Assembly: GCF_028823665.1 (NCBI RefSeq)
Contig: NZ_JAPEHV010000002.1
Location: 1-64,000 of the forward strand
Direction: 5' to 3'
DNA: 64,000 nt
Origin: Microbacterium sp. C7(2022)
GTDB lineage: Bacteria > Actinomycetota > Actinomycetes > Actinomycetales > Microbacteriaceae
Below the pieces are notes generated by a model that was not told the DNA's origin, made no database searches, and worked only from the letters and a program-made list of their open reading frames with translations. Below are positions 36,503-46,516 of this stretch, one piece after another; the stretch's first letter is position 1, and every line of letters begins with the position of its first letter. The position numbers and the translations under genes were made by a program.

Positions 36503-37624
36503 ATGTCCCTCAGCCTACCTGCGGAGTCCGCGCACGCCCGGAGCCTCACCGATGTCGTCCCGCAGATGTTGCGCGCTCTATCGTCGGAATCAGATTGGTT
36601 GCCGCCCGCGCGCAGTGCGATCGTGTTCGTCATCGACGGGCTCGGCGCGTCGAACCTTTCTGCCCGCGCGGGACATGCGCGGTTCCTGTCGTCGATGTCG
36701 TCGAAGAAGTCCATCGGTCGGACTGTGTTCCCCTCGACCACAGCGTCGGCGTTGACCAGTCTTCTCACCGGCACGCACCCGGGCACCCACGGCATTGTCG
36801 GCTACCGTGCAAGAGTTCCCGGCACCGACCGCGTGGTCAATCAGCTACGCGGCTGGGAGCAGGGTGGTCTGCCCGAGGGCTGGCAGCGCGCGACACCCCT
36901 GGCGGAACGCACGGACGGGCCGTTCTTTGTCGTCAGCAAGAAAGAGTACGCCGGGACAGGCTTCACGCGTGCGACTCAAGAAGGAGCCGAGTTCACCGGT
37001 GTGGACGATCTTCTCGAGCGCGTTCGTATCGCCGCACATTTGGCTCATCGCCACCCGGGATCGTTGACGTACCTGTACGCACCCGAACTCGATGGGGTGG
37101 GACATCAGCGCGGCTGGGAGTCGGGCGAGTGGGTGGCCGCCTTGGAATCGATGGATGCCGCGGCAGCGGCGCTCGCGGCGGAACTGGCACCCGATGTCGG
37201 CGCGCTCGTCACTGCCGACCACGGCATGGTCGATGTGCCTCGTCACCGCCACGTCCTCCTCGGGGAGGGGCATCCACTCTTGGACGGCGTGCGCCTTATC
37301 GGCGGAGAACCGCGTACGTTGCACTTGTACGCGGAGCCGGGTCGCGCGCACGAGGTGGCTGCACGGTGGAAGGACTCGGAGTCTGGGCGCGCGTGGGTGC
37401 TCACCCGCGCCGAGCTGCGCGAAACCGGGTTGCTCGGCGATGTTCACCCTGACGTGAATGATCGTGTGGGCGATGTCGTTGTTGCTGCGCGCACGTCGAT
37501 TGCCTATTACGACGATCGCCTGTCCGACAAAGGGCCGCAGCGAATGATCGGCCAACACGGATCCCTCACCCACGAAGAGCGCACGGTTCCGCTGATCCGG
37601 CTCGGGGCCTTCCGCAACGTTTAG
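36503..37624 (+). CDS. Alkaline phosphatase family/nucleotide pyrophosphatase-like protein
   Basis: 373 residues from ATG 36503. Metal/nucleophile motifs of the phosphodiesterase (PF01663) family: [13 protein letters not shown] (residues 33-45), [28 protein letters not shown] with the Thr nucleophile, and [29 protein letters not shown] near the end. Cytosolic by lack of signal peptide. Substrate unknown; such genes accompany sepH in many actinobacteria. Confidence 0.88.
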   Translation: MSLSLPAESAHARSLTDVVPQMLRALSSESDWLPPARSAIVFVIDGLGASNLSARAGHARFLSSMSSKKSIGRTVFPSTTASALTSLLTGTHPGTHGIVGYRARVPGTDRVVNQLRGWEQGGLPEGWQRATPLAERTDGPFFVVSKKEYAGTGFTRATQEGAEFTGVDDLLERVRIAAHLAHRHPGSLTYLYAPELDGVGHQRGWESGEWVAALESMDAAAAALAAELAPDVGALVTADHGMVDVPRHRHVLLGEGHPLLDGVRLIGGEPRTLHLYAEPGRAHEVAARWKDSESGRAWVLTRAELRETGLLGDVHPDVNDRVGDVVVAARTSIAYYDDRLSDKGPQRMIGQHGSLTHEERTVPLIRLGAFRNV

Positions 37625-37640
37625 CGTGAGCGTCGGGCGC

Positions 37641-38681
37641 TCAGTCGTCGGTCTTGGCGCCGAAGACGATCTCGTCCCAGGACGGCATCGATGTACGGCC
37701 CTTCCGTCGGCCGGCCTCAGCGACTGCGGAGGAGGGTGCGTCGAAGTCCGACTCGTCGGATGACCGAGTCGCCGCATCCATCGTGTCGTCGTACCCGGGC
37801 TCGAGCGCATCGAACAACGCGACGGGGGATGCGCTGACTCGCGGGGCCTCGTCTTCCGCTTCCGGTAGTGGCTCACGTTGCCCTCGCCGGCGTCGAAGCG
37901 CCTCGAGAAGGTCAGCTGTTTCGGCACTGGTGGTCACGGAAGAGTCTGCTCGCTTGATCGCCGCCGCTTGTGCTGCCGTCGGCGTGGCATCCGGGGCCTC
38001 GATCAGTTCTCGCTCGCCGTCGGAAACATGACGGGGTCCGAACGCACCACTGTCGAACCGTGACTCGTCTTTTGCTGGCGCGTTGTCCAAGGCGCGCAGT
38101 CGAGGAATCAAGCCCTCTGGCAGCGAACCCTGTCGGGAGAGCTGCATGGCGTCGGAGTTCGTAGGTGTGAGCGTGCTCCGACGCGGATCGAAGCCCCAGC
38201 GGGCGTCATGGTCCACGTCGTTGGCGGTGAACTCAAGCTTGAGCACCCAGCCGGTGGGTTCCTTCCAACTGGTCCATCGCTCGTTCACGGCGCCAGCCTC
38301 GCTCAGCTTGCCGCGCACCGCCGCACCGAACGAGGGCTGCGTGTGACCATCGAAGTCGCCACCGAGCAATACCGGTACTGCGAGGGCTTGGCCGACGATG
38401 TGCTCACGTTCTGCTAGCACTGGTCCCTCGAAGCGCTCGATGTCTTCGAGGCGAGCTCCGAGGAGTTCGGCAACCTCCTGCGCCGACAGGCCAGCGCGAA
38501 TGTGGGACTGGATCTCTCGTGGGCTGGGCCGCGGTGCGCTCTGTTCAGGCTCGCGCTCACGTCGTGCCTTGCGCAACTCTCCTCGCAGGACGTCGTCGAT
38601 CGAGAGCGCGAAACGTTCCCCTGACTCGGTCGCCAGGACTAGGTTGTCGTCTTCTGTTCCGATCACCTTGAGCTGTTCCAT
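37641..38681 (-). CDS. sepH: Septation protein SepH (DUF3071)
   Basis: 346 residues from ATG 38681. The conserved N-terminal domain (MEQLKVIGTEDDNLVLATESGERFALSIDD...SPREIQSHIRAGLSAQEVAELLGA) contains the helix-turn-helix of DUF3071/SepH; the C-terminal half is disordered and acidic, ending in RTSMPSWDEIVFG, the typical conserved tail. In Streptomyces SepH binds FtsZ and promotes filament assembly. Function here by homology. Confidence 0.9.
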   Translation of the reverse strand: MEQLKVIGTEDDNLVLATESGERFALSIDDVLRGELRKARREREPEQSAPRPSPREIQSHIRAGLSAQEVAELLGARLEDIERFEGPVLAEREHIVGQALAVPVLLGGDFDGHTQPSFGAAVRGKLSEAGAVNERWTSWKEPTGWVLKLEFTANDVDHDARWGFDPRRSTLTPTNSDAMQLSRQGSLPEGLIPRLRALDNAPAKDESRFDSGAFGPRHVSDGERELIEAPDATPTAAQAAAIKRADSSVTTSAETADLLEALRRRRGQREPLPEAEDEAPRVSASPVALFDALEPGYDDTMDAATRSSDESDFDAPSSAVAEAGRRKGRTSMPSWDEIVFGAKTDD

Positions 38682-38892
38682 GCGAACGCCCCTCCGATCC
38701 TGCTGCGTGTGCGCCACAATGCTGACACACGGCACGGCAATCGGCCGGAATTTCGAGGGTGCGCCGCGAGTTTGCCTGTGAAGACACGGGCGTGAAGACA
38801 TGGCATTTGCCAAATCGCCCTAACTCATGCAAACTATGGCCGCCCGAACGGGCCGCCACCCACCGCACACTCGGAAGTTGAGATCCACAGGA

Positions 38893-39186
38893 ATGGCCAC
38901 CGATTACGACGCACCACGTAAGACCGAGGACGACGGCGAGTCGATCGAGGCGCTCAAAGAGCGTGTCCCCGACAAGCTCTCCGGCTCGGTCGATGTTGAG
39001 GATGCGGACAACCCTTCGGGCTTCGAACTGCCCGGTGCGGATCTGTCTGACCTCGAGCTCGACGTCGTCGTTCTCCCCGCGCAGGATGACGAGTTCACCT
39101 GCATGAGTTGCTTCCTCGTGAAGCACCGATCGCAGCTCGACCACGATGGTGCCGACGGCACTATCTGCGTGGAGTGCGCTGCGTGA
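38893..39186 (+). CDS. DUF4193 zinc-ribbon protein
   Basis: 97 residues from ATG 38893 (ACAGGA upstream). MATDYDAPRKTEDD start, acidic middle and a C-terminal zinc ribbon with CMSC and CVEC. This is the conserved actinobacterial DUF4193, normally in the sepH-dut neighbourhood. Its 3' end overlaps the convergent DUF3093 gene by 26 bases. Confidence 0.9.
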   Translation: MATDYDAPRKTEDDGESIEALKERVPDKLSGSVDVEDADNPSGFELPGADLSDLELDVVVLPAQDDEFTCMSCFLVKHRSQLDHDGADGTICVECAA

Positions 39187-39649
39187 TGTGACTGCGGCGC
39201 AGTGCCGCCGCCAACCGCTCAGGCGTGCGTGAGGAGATCACCCACGCCGGGGCGGGATCATCGGGATCGATGATGGGGATGATCACAACGGGTTCGATGC
39301 CACCGCGGATGAGGTGCCACGACCGGTGATCGAGGCCTGGGCCGCGGGCATGCCTCGCGTCTTCGCCTCTCGCGATGACGGGTTCACCTGTGAACGCAAC
39401 GTCGATGTGCGCGCGTCCTGCGCGCAATGTGTGATCCGTCACGCTGACCACGGGCGCAAATGCGATCATGGCGCCGATCACACCCACGGCAACGAACGCT
39501 CCGATAGCCAAGGCCACCGTGGGGTTGATGGCCACAAAGACGAGCGCGGCCATCGGGGAGACCACTGCGGCCGCGAGGACCGTCCACAGTGAAGGGCCGA
39601 GTCGTTCTCGGTAAGTGCCGGTGCCGACGTGGCTCGCTGAGTTCTGCAT
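39161..39649 (-). CDS. DUF3093 membrane protein
   Basis: 162 residues from ATG 39649. Two adjacent transmembrane helices (LWTVLAAAVVSPMAALVFVA and VALAIGAFVAVGVIGAMIAF) followed by a beta-rich soluble domain with PAPAWVISSRTPERLAAAL. Matches DUF3093, always close to dut in actinobacteria. Function unknown. Confidence 0.88.
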   Translation of the reverse strand: MQNSASHVGTGTYRERLGPSLWTVLAAAVVSPMAALVFVAINPTVALAIGAFVAVGVIGAMIAFAPVVSVTDHTLRAGRAHIDVAFTGEPVIARGEDARHARGPGLDHRSWHLIRGGIEPVVIIPIIDPDDPAPAWVISSRTPERLAAALRRSHITQRTPRR

Positions 39650-39661
39650 TACCCTCATTGG

Positions 39662-40114
39662 GTGACTGAAACGGTGGACGTTCCCATTATCGCCTCCGAG
39701 GCGCCCCACTATGCCCATCCCGGCGATGCGGGCGCCGATCTCGTCTCGACCGAGGCTGTCCACCTCGCCCCCGGCGAGCGGGCACTCGTCGGTACGGGTG
39801 TGCGCATTGCCCTGCCCGAGGGATTTGCTGCGTTCGTCGTGCCGCGCAGCGGGCTTGCCGCGAAGCACGGCATCACGGTGGTCAACTCCCCGGGGACGAT
39901 CGATGCCGGGTACCGCGGCGAGATCAAGGTAACTCTGTTGAATACCGATGCTCGTGAGAGCTACGACGTCGAGGTGGGAGCGCGAATCGCGCAGTTGATC
40001 GTTATGCCGGTGACGCGCGCGCGATTCTTTGCCGTCGATTCACTCCCTGACAGTGTGAGAGGCGAAGGCGGCTTCGGCTCCACCGGCTACCAGAAAGAGG
40101 ACACGCGAGCATGA
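39662..40114 (+). CDS. dut: dUTP diphosphatase (trimeric dUTPase)
   Basis: 150 residues from GTG 39662. Five dUTPase motifs: HPGDAGADLVS, VPRSGLAAKHG, VNSPGTIDAGYRGE, RIAQLIVMPV and the C-terminal GEGGFGSTGY. Hydrolyses dUTP to dUMP, keeping uracil out of DNA. No Shine-Dalgarno, so probably leaderless. Overlaps the next gene by 4 bases. Confidence 0.96.
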   Translation: MTETVDVPIIASEAPHYAHPGDAGADLVSTEAVHLAPGERALVGTGVRIALPEGFAAFVVPRSGLAAKHGITVVNSPGTIDAGYRGEIKVTLLNTDARESYDVEVGARIAQLIVMPVTRARFFAVDSLPDSVRGEGGFGSTGYQKEDTRA

Positions 40115-40710
40115 CCGATCCGAACCCCATCGACGGCGCTACGCCGGTCTTCACCGAGCTGGTCCGTTCTGAAGAGGGCCCGTTCGACGAGGCCGAGGCG
40201 AATCCCGTGCGCCCCTATATCGATCTGGGTGGAATCAAGATTCTGCCGCGCGAAGGCCTCAACCTGCGGCTCGAAGTCGAAGAGCAATCGAAGCGCATCG
40301 TTGCTGTGGGACTGGACTACGCGGATTCGACCCTTCAGGTGCAGCCGTTCGCTGCCCCGCGATCGACCGGGCTGTGGGACGAAACGCGAGACCAGATCCG
40401 CGCTCAGGTCAAACAGCAGGGCGGCCGCGTCGAAGAACGAGAAGGCCCGCTCGGGCCCGAACTGCTCGCCGAGGTGCCGGTAGCAGGGGCAGACGGCGCA
40501 TCGGGCAAACGCTTGGCTCGATTCGTCGGCGTGGATGGACCGCGGTGGTTCCTGCGCGGGGTCATTGGCGGGGCGGCGACCAGCGATGTGGACGCCGCAG
40601 CCAAGGTCGAGGACCTCTTCCGCTCGATCGTCGTCGTGCGCGGGGGGTCACCGATGCCACCGCGTGATCTCATCCCGCTGCGCATGCCGGCTACCCCGGG
40701 GACCGCGTGA
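40111..40710 (+). CDS. DUF3710 protein
   Basis: 199 residues. Conserved DUF3710 sequence: RPYIDLGGIKILPREGLNLRLEVEE and DETRDQIRAQVKQQGGRVEEREGPLGPEL, RFVGVDGPRWFLRGVIGG. Function unknown; translationally coupled to dut upstream and DUF3159 downstream by 4-base overlaps. Confidence 0.9.
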   Translation: MTDPNPIDGATPVFTELVRSEEGPFDEAEANPVRPYIDLGGIKILPREGLNLRLEVEEQSKRIVAVGLDYADSTLQVQPFAAPRSTGLWDETRDQIRAQVKQQGGRVEEREGPLGPELLAEVPVAGADGASGKRLARFVGVDGPRWFLRGVIGGAATSDVDAAAKVEDLFRSIVVVRGGSPMPPRDLIPLRMPATPGTA

Positions 40711-41495
40711 GCGAGCCCGCTGACTCGAATACCGGCAACGCGGAGCCAGACGCCGGGCGCACCCCAGTGCACGGTGACACGTCGGCAGCGCCGGAGCCAA
40801 CGGCATCCGAAATCCTTGGCTCCGCATTGGGCGGGGCCGCGCGCAAGGCAGGCCTCGACCCGCAGGGTGACGCGGCAACGGGCCACGTTGTGTGGCGCGC
40901 GATGGGCGGTTGGCGCGGCATCCTCGAGTCGGTGCTCCCGGGCCTGCTGTTCATCGTCGCCTACACGCTGACGATTGACTCGCAGACAGGGGACGGCGAC
41001 CTCTGGTTGGCGCTCGCCCTGTCAGTGGGCACGGCCGCAGTGTTCACCGTGATCCGATTGATCGCCCGACAGCCGGTTACCGCGGCGGTGGGCGGACTCG
41101 TGGCTGCGGGCGCCGCGGCCGCGTTCGCTGCATTCACCGGGGACGCGGGCAACAACTTCGTGCCGGGATTCATCACCAACGCGTTGTATGGCTCTGCACT
41201 GCTCGTATCGGCTCTTGTCGGATGGTCGCTCATCGGCTTGGCCGCCGGCGCGCTGATGGGGGAGGGCACCCAGTGGCGCGCAGACAAGAGGAAGCGCCGG
41301 GTGTACTTCTGGCTCGCGATCGCGTGGGCCGGACTGTTCGCCGCCCGACTCGCCGTGCAGCTGCCGTTGTATTTCGCGGACAACATCACTGCGCTGGGAA
41401 GTGTCAAGCTCGCGATGGGGCTGCCGTTGTTCGCACCCATGGTCGCAGTGACGTGGCTCGCCGTTCGCGCGCTCTACCCGCGCGAGGCCAAGTGA
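40707..41495 (+). CDS. DUF3159 membrane protein
   Basis: 262 residues, GTGA overlap with the previous gene. A soluble leader of about 70 residues precedes the conserved GWRGILESVLPGLLFIVAYTL and five or six membrane helices ending with VTWLAVRALYPREA. Typical DUF3159, a paralogue-like membrane fold of unknown function, last gene of the dut operon. Confidence 0.88.
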   Translation: MSEPADSNTGNAEPDAGRTPVHGDTSAAPEPTASEILGSALGGAARKAGLDPQGDAATGHVVWRAMGGWRGILESVLPGLLFIVAYTLTIDSQTGDGDLWLALALSVGTAAVFTVIRLIARQPVTAAVGGLVAAGAAAAFAAFTGDAGNNFVPGFITNALYGSALLVSALVGWSLIGLAAGALMGEGTQWRADKRKRRVYFWLAIAWAGLFAARLAVQLPLYFADNITALGSVKLAMGLPLFAPMVAVTWLAVRALYPREAK

Positions 41496-41499
41496 TACG

Positions 41500-41523
41500 A
41501 TTTATCTTGACATCAAGATAAAT
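41500..41523. promoter_or_regulatory. Near-perfect palindrome upstream of acnA (candidate operator)
   Basis: Eleven-base complementary arms (core TATCTTGA...TCAAGATA) around a 2-base centre, 110-133 bases upstream of the acnA start. The AT-rich, dyad form suits a MarR/TetR-type dimer. It includes a TTGACA hexamer that might be a -35. Regulator unknown. Confidence 0.6.
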
Positions 41524-41632
41524 TCTCGCCCGACGATTAGGCCAGCCTCACTAGCAGTGGCCCCCGGAGCGCGGGATGATGGGAAACAGCCGCACCGCGG
41601 TACCTTTCCCGCCGCCGACGAAGGAGACAGAC

Positions 41633-44461
41633 GTGTCCACGGTTGACAGCTTCGGTGCTAAGAGCACCCTGACGGTCGGCAGTACCGACTACGAGATCTT
41701 CCGCATCGATACGGTTCCCGGGTATGAAAAGCTCCCGTTCAGCCTCAAGGTGCTGCTGGAGAACCTGCTTCGCACCGAAGATGGCGCGAACGTGACCAAG
41801 GCGCAGATCGAGGCGCTCGGTTCGTGGGATGCCACGGCCGAACCCGACACTGAAATCCAGTTCACGCCCGCCCGCGTGGTGATGCAGGACTTCACCGGTG
41901 TGCCGTGCATCGTCGACCTCGCCACCATGCGTGAGGCAGTGACCGCACTCGGTGGCGACCCGAACCGCATCAACCCGCTCTCGCCCGCCGAAATGGTCAT
42001 CGACCACTCGGTGATTGCCGACCTGTTCGGCAGTGAGAATGCACTCGAACGCAACGTCGAGATCGAGTACCAGCGCAACGGTGAGCGTTACCAGTTCCTC
42101 CGTTGGGGTCAGACGGCGTTCGATGACTTCAAGGTTGTTCCGCCCGGCACGGGCATCGTGCACCAGGTCAACATCGAGCACCTCGCGAAGGTGATCTACG
42201 ACCGCAACGTCGACGGCGTGCTCCGTGCCTACCCCGACACGTGTGTGGGCACCGACTCGCACACCACAATGGTCAACGGTCTCGGCGTTCTCGGCTGGGG
42301 TGTCGGTGGAATCGAAGCAGAGGCAGCCATGCTCGGCCAGCCCGTTTCGATGCTGATTCCTCGCGTCGTGGGCTTCAAGCTCAGCGGCGAGATTCCCGCA
42401 GGCGTCACCGCGACCGACGTCGTCCTTACGATCACCGACATGCTGCGCCAGCACGGTGTGGTCGGCAAGTTCGTCGAGTTCTATGGCGAAGGTGTGGCAT
42501 CCGTGCCGCTGGCGAACCGTGCCACGATCGGCAACATGAGCCCGGAATTCGGCTCGACCGCGGCGATGTTCCCGATCGACGACGTCACCCTCGACTACCT
42601 GCGCCTCACCGGTCGCGACGAGCAGGCGGTCGCCCTCGTGGAGGCCTACGCCAAGGCGCAGTCGCTGTGGCACGACGCCGACCGGGAGCTCGAGTTCAGC
42701 GAGTACATGGAGCTCGACCTGTCGACGGTCGTCCCCTCGATCGCGGGCCCGAAGCGTCCCCAGGACCGCATCCTGCTGTCGAACTCCAAGTCTCAGTTCG
42801 AGCGCGACCTGCTGAACTATGCCGACACTGACCACGACCTCGTCGACCTGACGATTTCGGAGTCTTTCCCGGCGTCCGACCCGCCCGGACTTACGCCCGA
42901 AGACGAGCACAGCAACCACGAGCACCACCACCACTCGCACGCCCCTGCGACGGTGTCCAAGCCGACCCCGGTCAAGACGGCCGCAGGCGACGCGTTCACT
43001 CTGAACCACGGCTCGGTGGCACTTGCGGCCATCACGTCCTGCACCAACACCTCGAACCCGTCGGTGATGATCGCGGCCGGTCTTGTCGCACGCAAGGCTC
43101 TGGAGAAGGGCCTCAAGTCCAAGCCGTGGGTGAAGACGACGCTCGGCCCCGGCTCAAAGGTCGTCACTGATTACTACGAGAAGTCCGGATTGGACAAGGA
43201 CCTCGAAGGCCTCGGCTTCTACACCGTCGGATACGGCTGCACGATCTGCATCGGTAACTCGGGACCCCTGATCGAGGAGGTCTCCGCCGCGATTAACGAG
43301 AACGACCTGGCGGTCACGGCAGTGCTCTCGGGCAACCGGAACTTCGAAGGCCGGATCAGCCCCGACGTGAAGATGAACTATCTCGCTTCGCCGCCGCTGG
43401 TCATCGCCTACGCACTCGCCGGATCCATGAACTTCGATTTCGAGACCGATCCGCTCGGTAGCGACAGCGAGGGGAACCCGGTGTTTCTGAAGGACATCTG
43501 GCCGTCGCCGGATGAGGTTCAGGAGATCGTCGACTCGTCGATCTCGCGCGAGCAGTTCATCAAGCAGTACGCCACCGTCTTCGATGGCGACGAGCGCTGG
43601 CAGACGCTGCCTACGCCCACGGGCCCTGTCTTCGAGTGGGACGCTGACTCGACGTACGTGCGTAAGGCGCCGTACTTCGACGGCATGTCGATGGAACTCA
43701 CTCCCGTTACCGACATCACCGGCGCGCGTGTGCTCGCGACGCTCGGCGATTCGGTCACGACTGACCACATCAGCCCTGCCGGCAACATCAAGGCGGGCAC
43801 TCCCGCTGCGCAGTACCTCACCGAGCACGGTGTGGCGCAGAAGGACTTCAACTCGTACGGGTCGCGCCGCGGCAACCACGAAGTGATGATTCGCGGTACG
43901 TTCGCCAACATTCGCCTCAAGAACGCCATCGTCAAGGCAGTCAATGACGGCAACGTTGTCGAGGGTGGCTACACGCGCGACTTCACGCTCGAGGGCGGCC
44001 CGCAGTCGTACATCTATGACGCGAGCCAGAACTACCAGGCGCAGGGTACTCCGCTCGTCATCTTCGGTGGCAAGGAATACGGCTCGGGTTCGTCGCGCGA
44101 CTGGGCCGCCAAGGGTACGAGCCTCCTGGGCGTGAAGGCTGTGATCACCGAGAGCTTCGAGCGCATCCACCGCTCCAACCTCATCGGCATGGGCGTCGTT
44201 CCGCTGCAGTTCCCGGCGGGCGAGAGCTGGGAGTCGCTCGGCCTCGATGGCACCGAAATCGTGTCGATCACCGGCCTCGAGCAGCTCAACGAGGGCGTGA
44301 CGCCCAAGACGGTTCGTGTCACGGCCGCACCCAGCGAGTTCTCCGCTGAGGGCAAGCAGGTCGTCGAGTTCGACGCGGTCGTGCGCATCGACACGCCCGG
44401 TGAGGCGGACTACTACCGCAACGGTGGCATCCTGCAGTACGTGCTTCGTCAACTCGTATAG
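41633..44461 (+). CDS. acnA: Aconitate hydratase A
   Basis: 942 residues from GTG 41633 (AAGGAG upstream). Converts citrate to isocitrate with a 4Fe-4S cluster: cluster Cys in [12 protein letters not shown] and [34 protein letters not shown], and the swivelling domain with [14 protein letters not shown] His-rich insert ([13 protein letters not shown], about residues 424-436) lies between domains. The last four residues RQLV and stop come from element 2: the serine-recombinase junction falls in codons for QYVLR, and the original end (RSLV) is still visible at 53426-53440. Confidence 0.95.
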   Translation: MSTVDSFGAKSTLTVGSTDYEIFRIDTVPGYEKLPFSLKVLLENLLRTEDGANVTKAQIEALGSWDATAEPDTEIQFTPARVVMQDFTGVPCIVDLATMREAVTALGGDPNRINPLSPAEMVIDHSVIADLFGSENALERNVEIEYQRNGERYQFLRWGQTAFDDFKVVPPGTGIVHQVNIEHLAKVIYDRNVDGVLRAYPDTCVGTDSHTTMVNGLGVLGWGVGGIEAEAAMLGQPVSMLIPRVVGFKLSGEIPAGVTATDVVLTITDMLRQHGVVGKFVEFYGEGVASVPLANRATIGNMSPEFGSTAAMFPIDDVTLDYLRLTGRDEQAVALVEAYAKAQSLWHDADRELEFSEYMELDLSTVVPSIAGPKRPQDRILLSNSKSQFERDLLNYADTDHDLVDLTISESFPASDPPGLTPEDEHSNHEHHHHSHAPATVSKPTPVKTAAGDAFTLNHGSVALAAITSCTNTSNPSVMIAAGLVARKALEKGLKSKPWVKTTLGPGSKVVTDYYEKSGLDKDLEGLGFYTVGYGCTICIGNSGPLIEEVSAAINENDLAVTAVLSGNRNFEGRISPDVKMNYLASPPLVIAYALAGSMNFDFETDPLGSDSEGNPVFLKDIWPSPDEVQEIVDSSISREQFIKQYATVFDGDERWQTLPTPTGPVFEWDADSTYVRKAPYFDGMSMELTPVTDITGARVLATLGDSVTTDHISPAGNIKAGTPAAQYLTEHGVAQKDFNSYGSRRGNHEVMIRGTFANIRLKNAIVKAVNDGNVVEGGYTRDFTLEGGPQSYIYDASQNYQAQGTPLVIFGGKEYGSGSSRDWAAKGTSLLGVKAVITESFERIHRSNLIGMGVVPLQFPAGESWESLGLDGTEIVSITGLEQLNEGVTPKTVRVTAAPSEFSAEGKQVVEFDAVVRIDTPGEADYYRNGGILQYVLRQLV
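44434..44449 (+). repeat. attL of element 2 (16-bp core in acnA)
   Basis: GCAGTACGTGCTTCGT, identical to 53413-53428. In acnA it encodes QYVLR, four codons before the stop. Confidence 0.88.
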
Positions 44462-44481
44462 TTTCGCGTCCGCGATGCGCA

Positions 44482-44511
44482 GCGCCCGTCCCGACAGCTC
44501 GGGGCGGGCGC
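44482..44511 (+). terminator. Element-borne acnA terminator
   Basis: 13-bp stem (GCGCCCGTCCCGA against TCGGGGCGGGCGC, one G-U) with loop CAGC, 21 bases after the acnA stop. Its sequence and preceding TAGTTTCGCG resemble the displaced host terminator at 53461. Confidence 0.8.
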
Positions 44512-44588
44512 TTCCGCATGCGGCTGCGCAGATTGATCAGCCGACCCCGGAGCCGGCATGAGCAGAATGCCCAGCGGGGGGCCGGACG

Positions 44589-45233
44589 TCAGCTCGGGCG
44601 GGCGGCGACGAACGACCGCAGCGCGGGCACGCGCGGCACGTCGACCCAGAGCCTGATGCTGTTCTGCTGCACGGCGGCCCCGGCGACGAGGTACGCGTCG
44701 GCCTCGAGCGCGTCGAGCAGCGGGGCGAGTGCCGCTGCCTTCGAGGCGGGCACGTAGCCGACCTTGCGCCCGCGACCGTAGACAGCAATCGCCTGCGCGT
44801 CGAACTCGTTGTCAGGCTCGCGCACGAGCAGGTACTCCTGGCCGCCATACCGGGCGCGCTCGGTGTCGGTGACCCAAGCGACGGACCCCTTGATCCGCAT
44901 GCGCATCGCGTCGACGCCGAGCAGGTCGACCACGGTGAGTGACGAGGGATCGATCCGCTCGACCTTCACCGCGGCATCCCGCGCGAGGTCATCGATCGCC
45001 CGGTCGACGTCTGCCATTTCGAGTCCTGCGGCCTCGCAGCGATCCCAGAGCGTCTCGGCGTCGACGCCGTAGGGGAATTCGCGCACGAGCTGCCGGGCGA
45101 GGGACTGCGAGGTCTTCCGGGGTCGTCGTTCGGCGGGCGGTTCAGGGGTTGCCTGGGATGGCTCGGTGGGCGGCGCAGCCGACCCCGCGAATATCGAACG
45201 AGCGGCATCGAGCAGGCTTCGGAAGGTCCCCAC
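44589..45233 (-). CDS. HIRAN-domain protein
   Basis: 214 residues from GTG 45233 (start uncertain; no clear Shine-Dalgarno). Residues 1-40 are a Pro-rich linker; 40-95 look like a winged-helix segment (QSLARQLVREFPYGVDAETLWDRCEAAGL); residues 125-210 are a HIRAN domain (YLLVREPDNEFDAQAIAVYGRGRKVGYVPASKAAALAPLLD), a fold that binds DNA ends in HLTF/Rad5-type proteins. It is separated from the capsid gene by a terminator and lies at the attL end, where satellites often carry cargo. An anti-phage or DNA-end role is only a guess. Confidence 0.75.
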   Translation of the reverse strand: MGTFRSLLDAARSIFAGSAAPPTEPSQATPEPPAERRPRKTSQSLARQLVREFPYGVDAETLWDRCEAAGLEMADVDRAIDDLARDAAVKVERIDPSSLTVVDLLGVDAMRMRIKGSVAWVTDTERARYGGQEYLLVREPDNEFDAQAIAVYGRGRKVGYVPASKAAALAPLLDALEADAYLVAGAAVQQNSIRLWVDVPRVPALRSFVAARPS

Positions 45234-45267
45234 GCTCGGGAGCCTATCGGTGCTGAGCGGGAACAGC

Positions 45268-45304
45268 GCAGCGCCCGCCACGTGGAGTCCGTGGCGGGCG
45301 CTGC
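45268..45304 (-). terminator. Terminator after the element 2 capsid gene
   Basis: Perfect 14-bp stem (GCAGCGCCCGCCAC and complement) with a 9-base loop, 19 bases after the capsid stop. It isolates the HIRAN gene, which must have its own promoter or rely on read-through. Confidence 0.85.
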
Positions 45305-45322
45305 GGGATTGGGGATCGCGGA

Positions 45323-46516
45323 TCAGCCTTCGGCGAGGTCGATCTGGATGATGCCGTTCGGCTGGAACACGGACAGGCCGAAGCGGCCTTCGACGCGGCA
45401 GAACACCTCGTTGCGGGTGAAGCCCTGCGACGCATCCCACCGGGTGCGAATGCCCGCGGTGTCGACGTCGAGCGCGACGGCGTCGAGGTCGAGCGCAGCA
45501 GCGGTCCCTGCCGGCACGCCGGTCGACGTGACCACCTGCGTGCCCCACACCTGACGCTTGGCGCGGTCGATCGGGCCGCCGAGATCGAAGCTGCCGGACG
45601 TGGCGCGCGCGGTCTCGATCGCGGCCCAGTCCAGCGGGTTCAGGATGAACGCGCCCGCCTCGTAGCCAGCCGTCTCGAGCTGGGTGAGCGCGGAGCGCAG
45701 CGTGGTCAGCCGGTCCTCGACGAACGCCTGCACCTGCACGCCCGAGATGAGGCCGGACAGCAGGCCGACGATGCCCTTACCGGCCTGCCCCTCCTGGTCG
45801 GTGCCGTCGCCGCTGAGCACGAAGCCCTCAAGCTTGCGGCCGAGGCCGAGCAGCATCTGACTTGCGATGAACGGGCCGAGCTGGTCGTAGTCCTCGAGCG
45901 AGTACTCGTCGACCGGCGCGGTGAGGTGCGCGATGACGTACAGCGACCCGTCGACCTTCTCGATGGTCGGGCCGGACAGCGGCTTCTCCTGGCCGGGCGA
46001 GACGATCGCAGCGTTGTCGTCGAAGCCGGTCTGCCGGTTGTACTGGAACTTCGGCACGCTGCGCTGCACGAGCGGCAGCAGCTCCAGGATCGACGTCGGC
46101 ACGCGCGGCTGCTCGACGATCCCCGGCTGCAGCGGCACGGCGTACAGCTCGGTCGTGCCGGGCGCGAGCAGCGACTTCTTGCGGGTCGCGTCAAGCTTCG
46201 GCGCGATCTTCTGCGCAGCGGCCTTGACGGCCGGGCCGGTCAGCGCGAGGTGGCTCTTCGAGCGACCGGAGCCGTGGTTGATGACCTCGCCATTGGCGTC
46301 CTCCGAGTAGTCGTCGGGGAGCTTGAACGCGCGGTCGAACAGGGCCTGAGACTTCTCGGCGCGTTCGATCTTCGCCTTCAGGTCCTGGGCTTCGGTGGCC
46401 TTCGCCTCGAGGGTCGAGAGTTCGGCGTCGGTGACCTCGCGACCGGCTGCCTTCGCGCCGTCGACGATCTGACGCATCGACGCCTGCAGGGCGGCGAGCT
46501 GCTGCTTGAGATTCAT
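45323..46516 (-). CDS. HK97-type major capsid protein with fused scaffold (delta) domain
   Basis: 397 residues from ATG 46516 (AAGGAG upstream). Residues 1-70 form a coiled coil (LAALQASMRQIVDGAKAAG...LKAKIERAEKS), the delta/scaffold domain normally removed by a prohead protease, which is absent here. The capsid domain shows LELLPLVQRSVPKFQYNRQTGF, KPLSGPTIEKVDG (E-loop), VIAHLTAPVDEYSLEDYDQLGPFIAS, FVLSGDGTDQEGQAGKGIVGLL, and ILNPLDWAAIETAR. Assembly would need a helper's protease, portal and terminase or proceed without cleavage. Confidence 0.9.
   Translation of the reverse strand: MNLKQQLAALQASMRQIVDGAKAAGREVTDAELSTLEAKATEAQDLKAKIERAEKSQALFDRAFKLPDDYSEDANGEVINHGSGRSKSHLALTGPAVKAAAQKIAPKLDATRKKSLLAPGTTELYAVPLQPGIVEQPRVPTSILELLPLVQRSVPKFQYNRQTGFDDNAAIVSPGQEKPLSGPTIEKVDGSLYVIAHLTAPVDEYSLEDYDQLGPFIASQMLLGLGRKLEGFVLSGDGTDQEGQAGKGIVGLLSGLISGVQVQAFVEDRLTTLRSALTQLETAGYEAGAFILNPLDWAAIETARATSGSFDLGGPIDRAKRQVWGTQVVTSTGVPAGTAAALDLDAVALDVDTAGIRTRWDASQGFTRNEVFCRVEGRFGLSVFQPNGIIQIDLAEG

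Noticed and set aside
41537-44452. Long minus-strand frames (490 and 432 residues) opposite acnA
   Set aside because: Mirror frames of aconitase codons; no start signals or family similarity.
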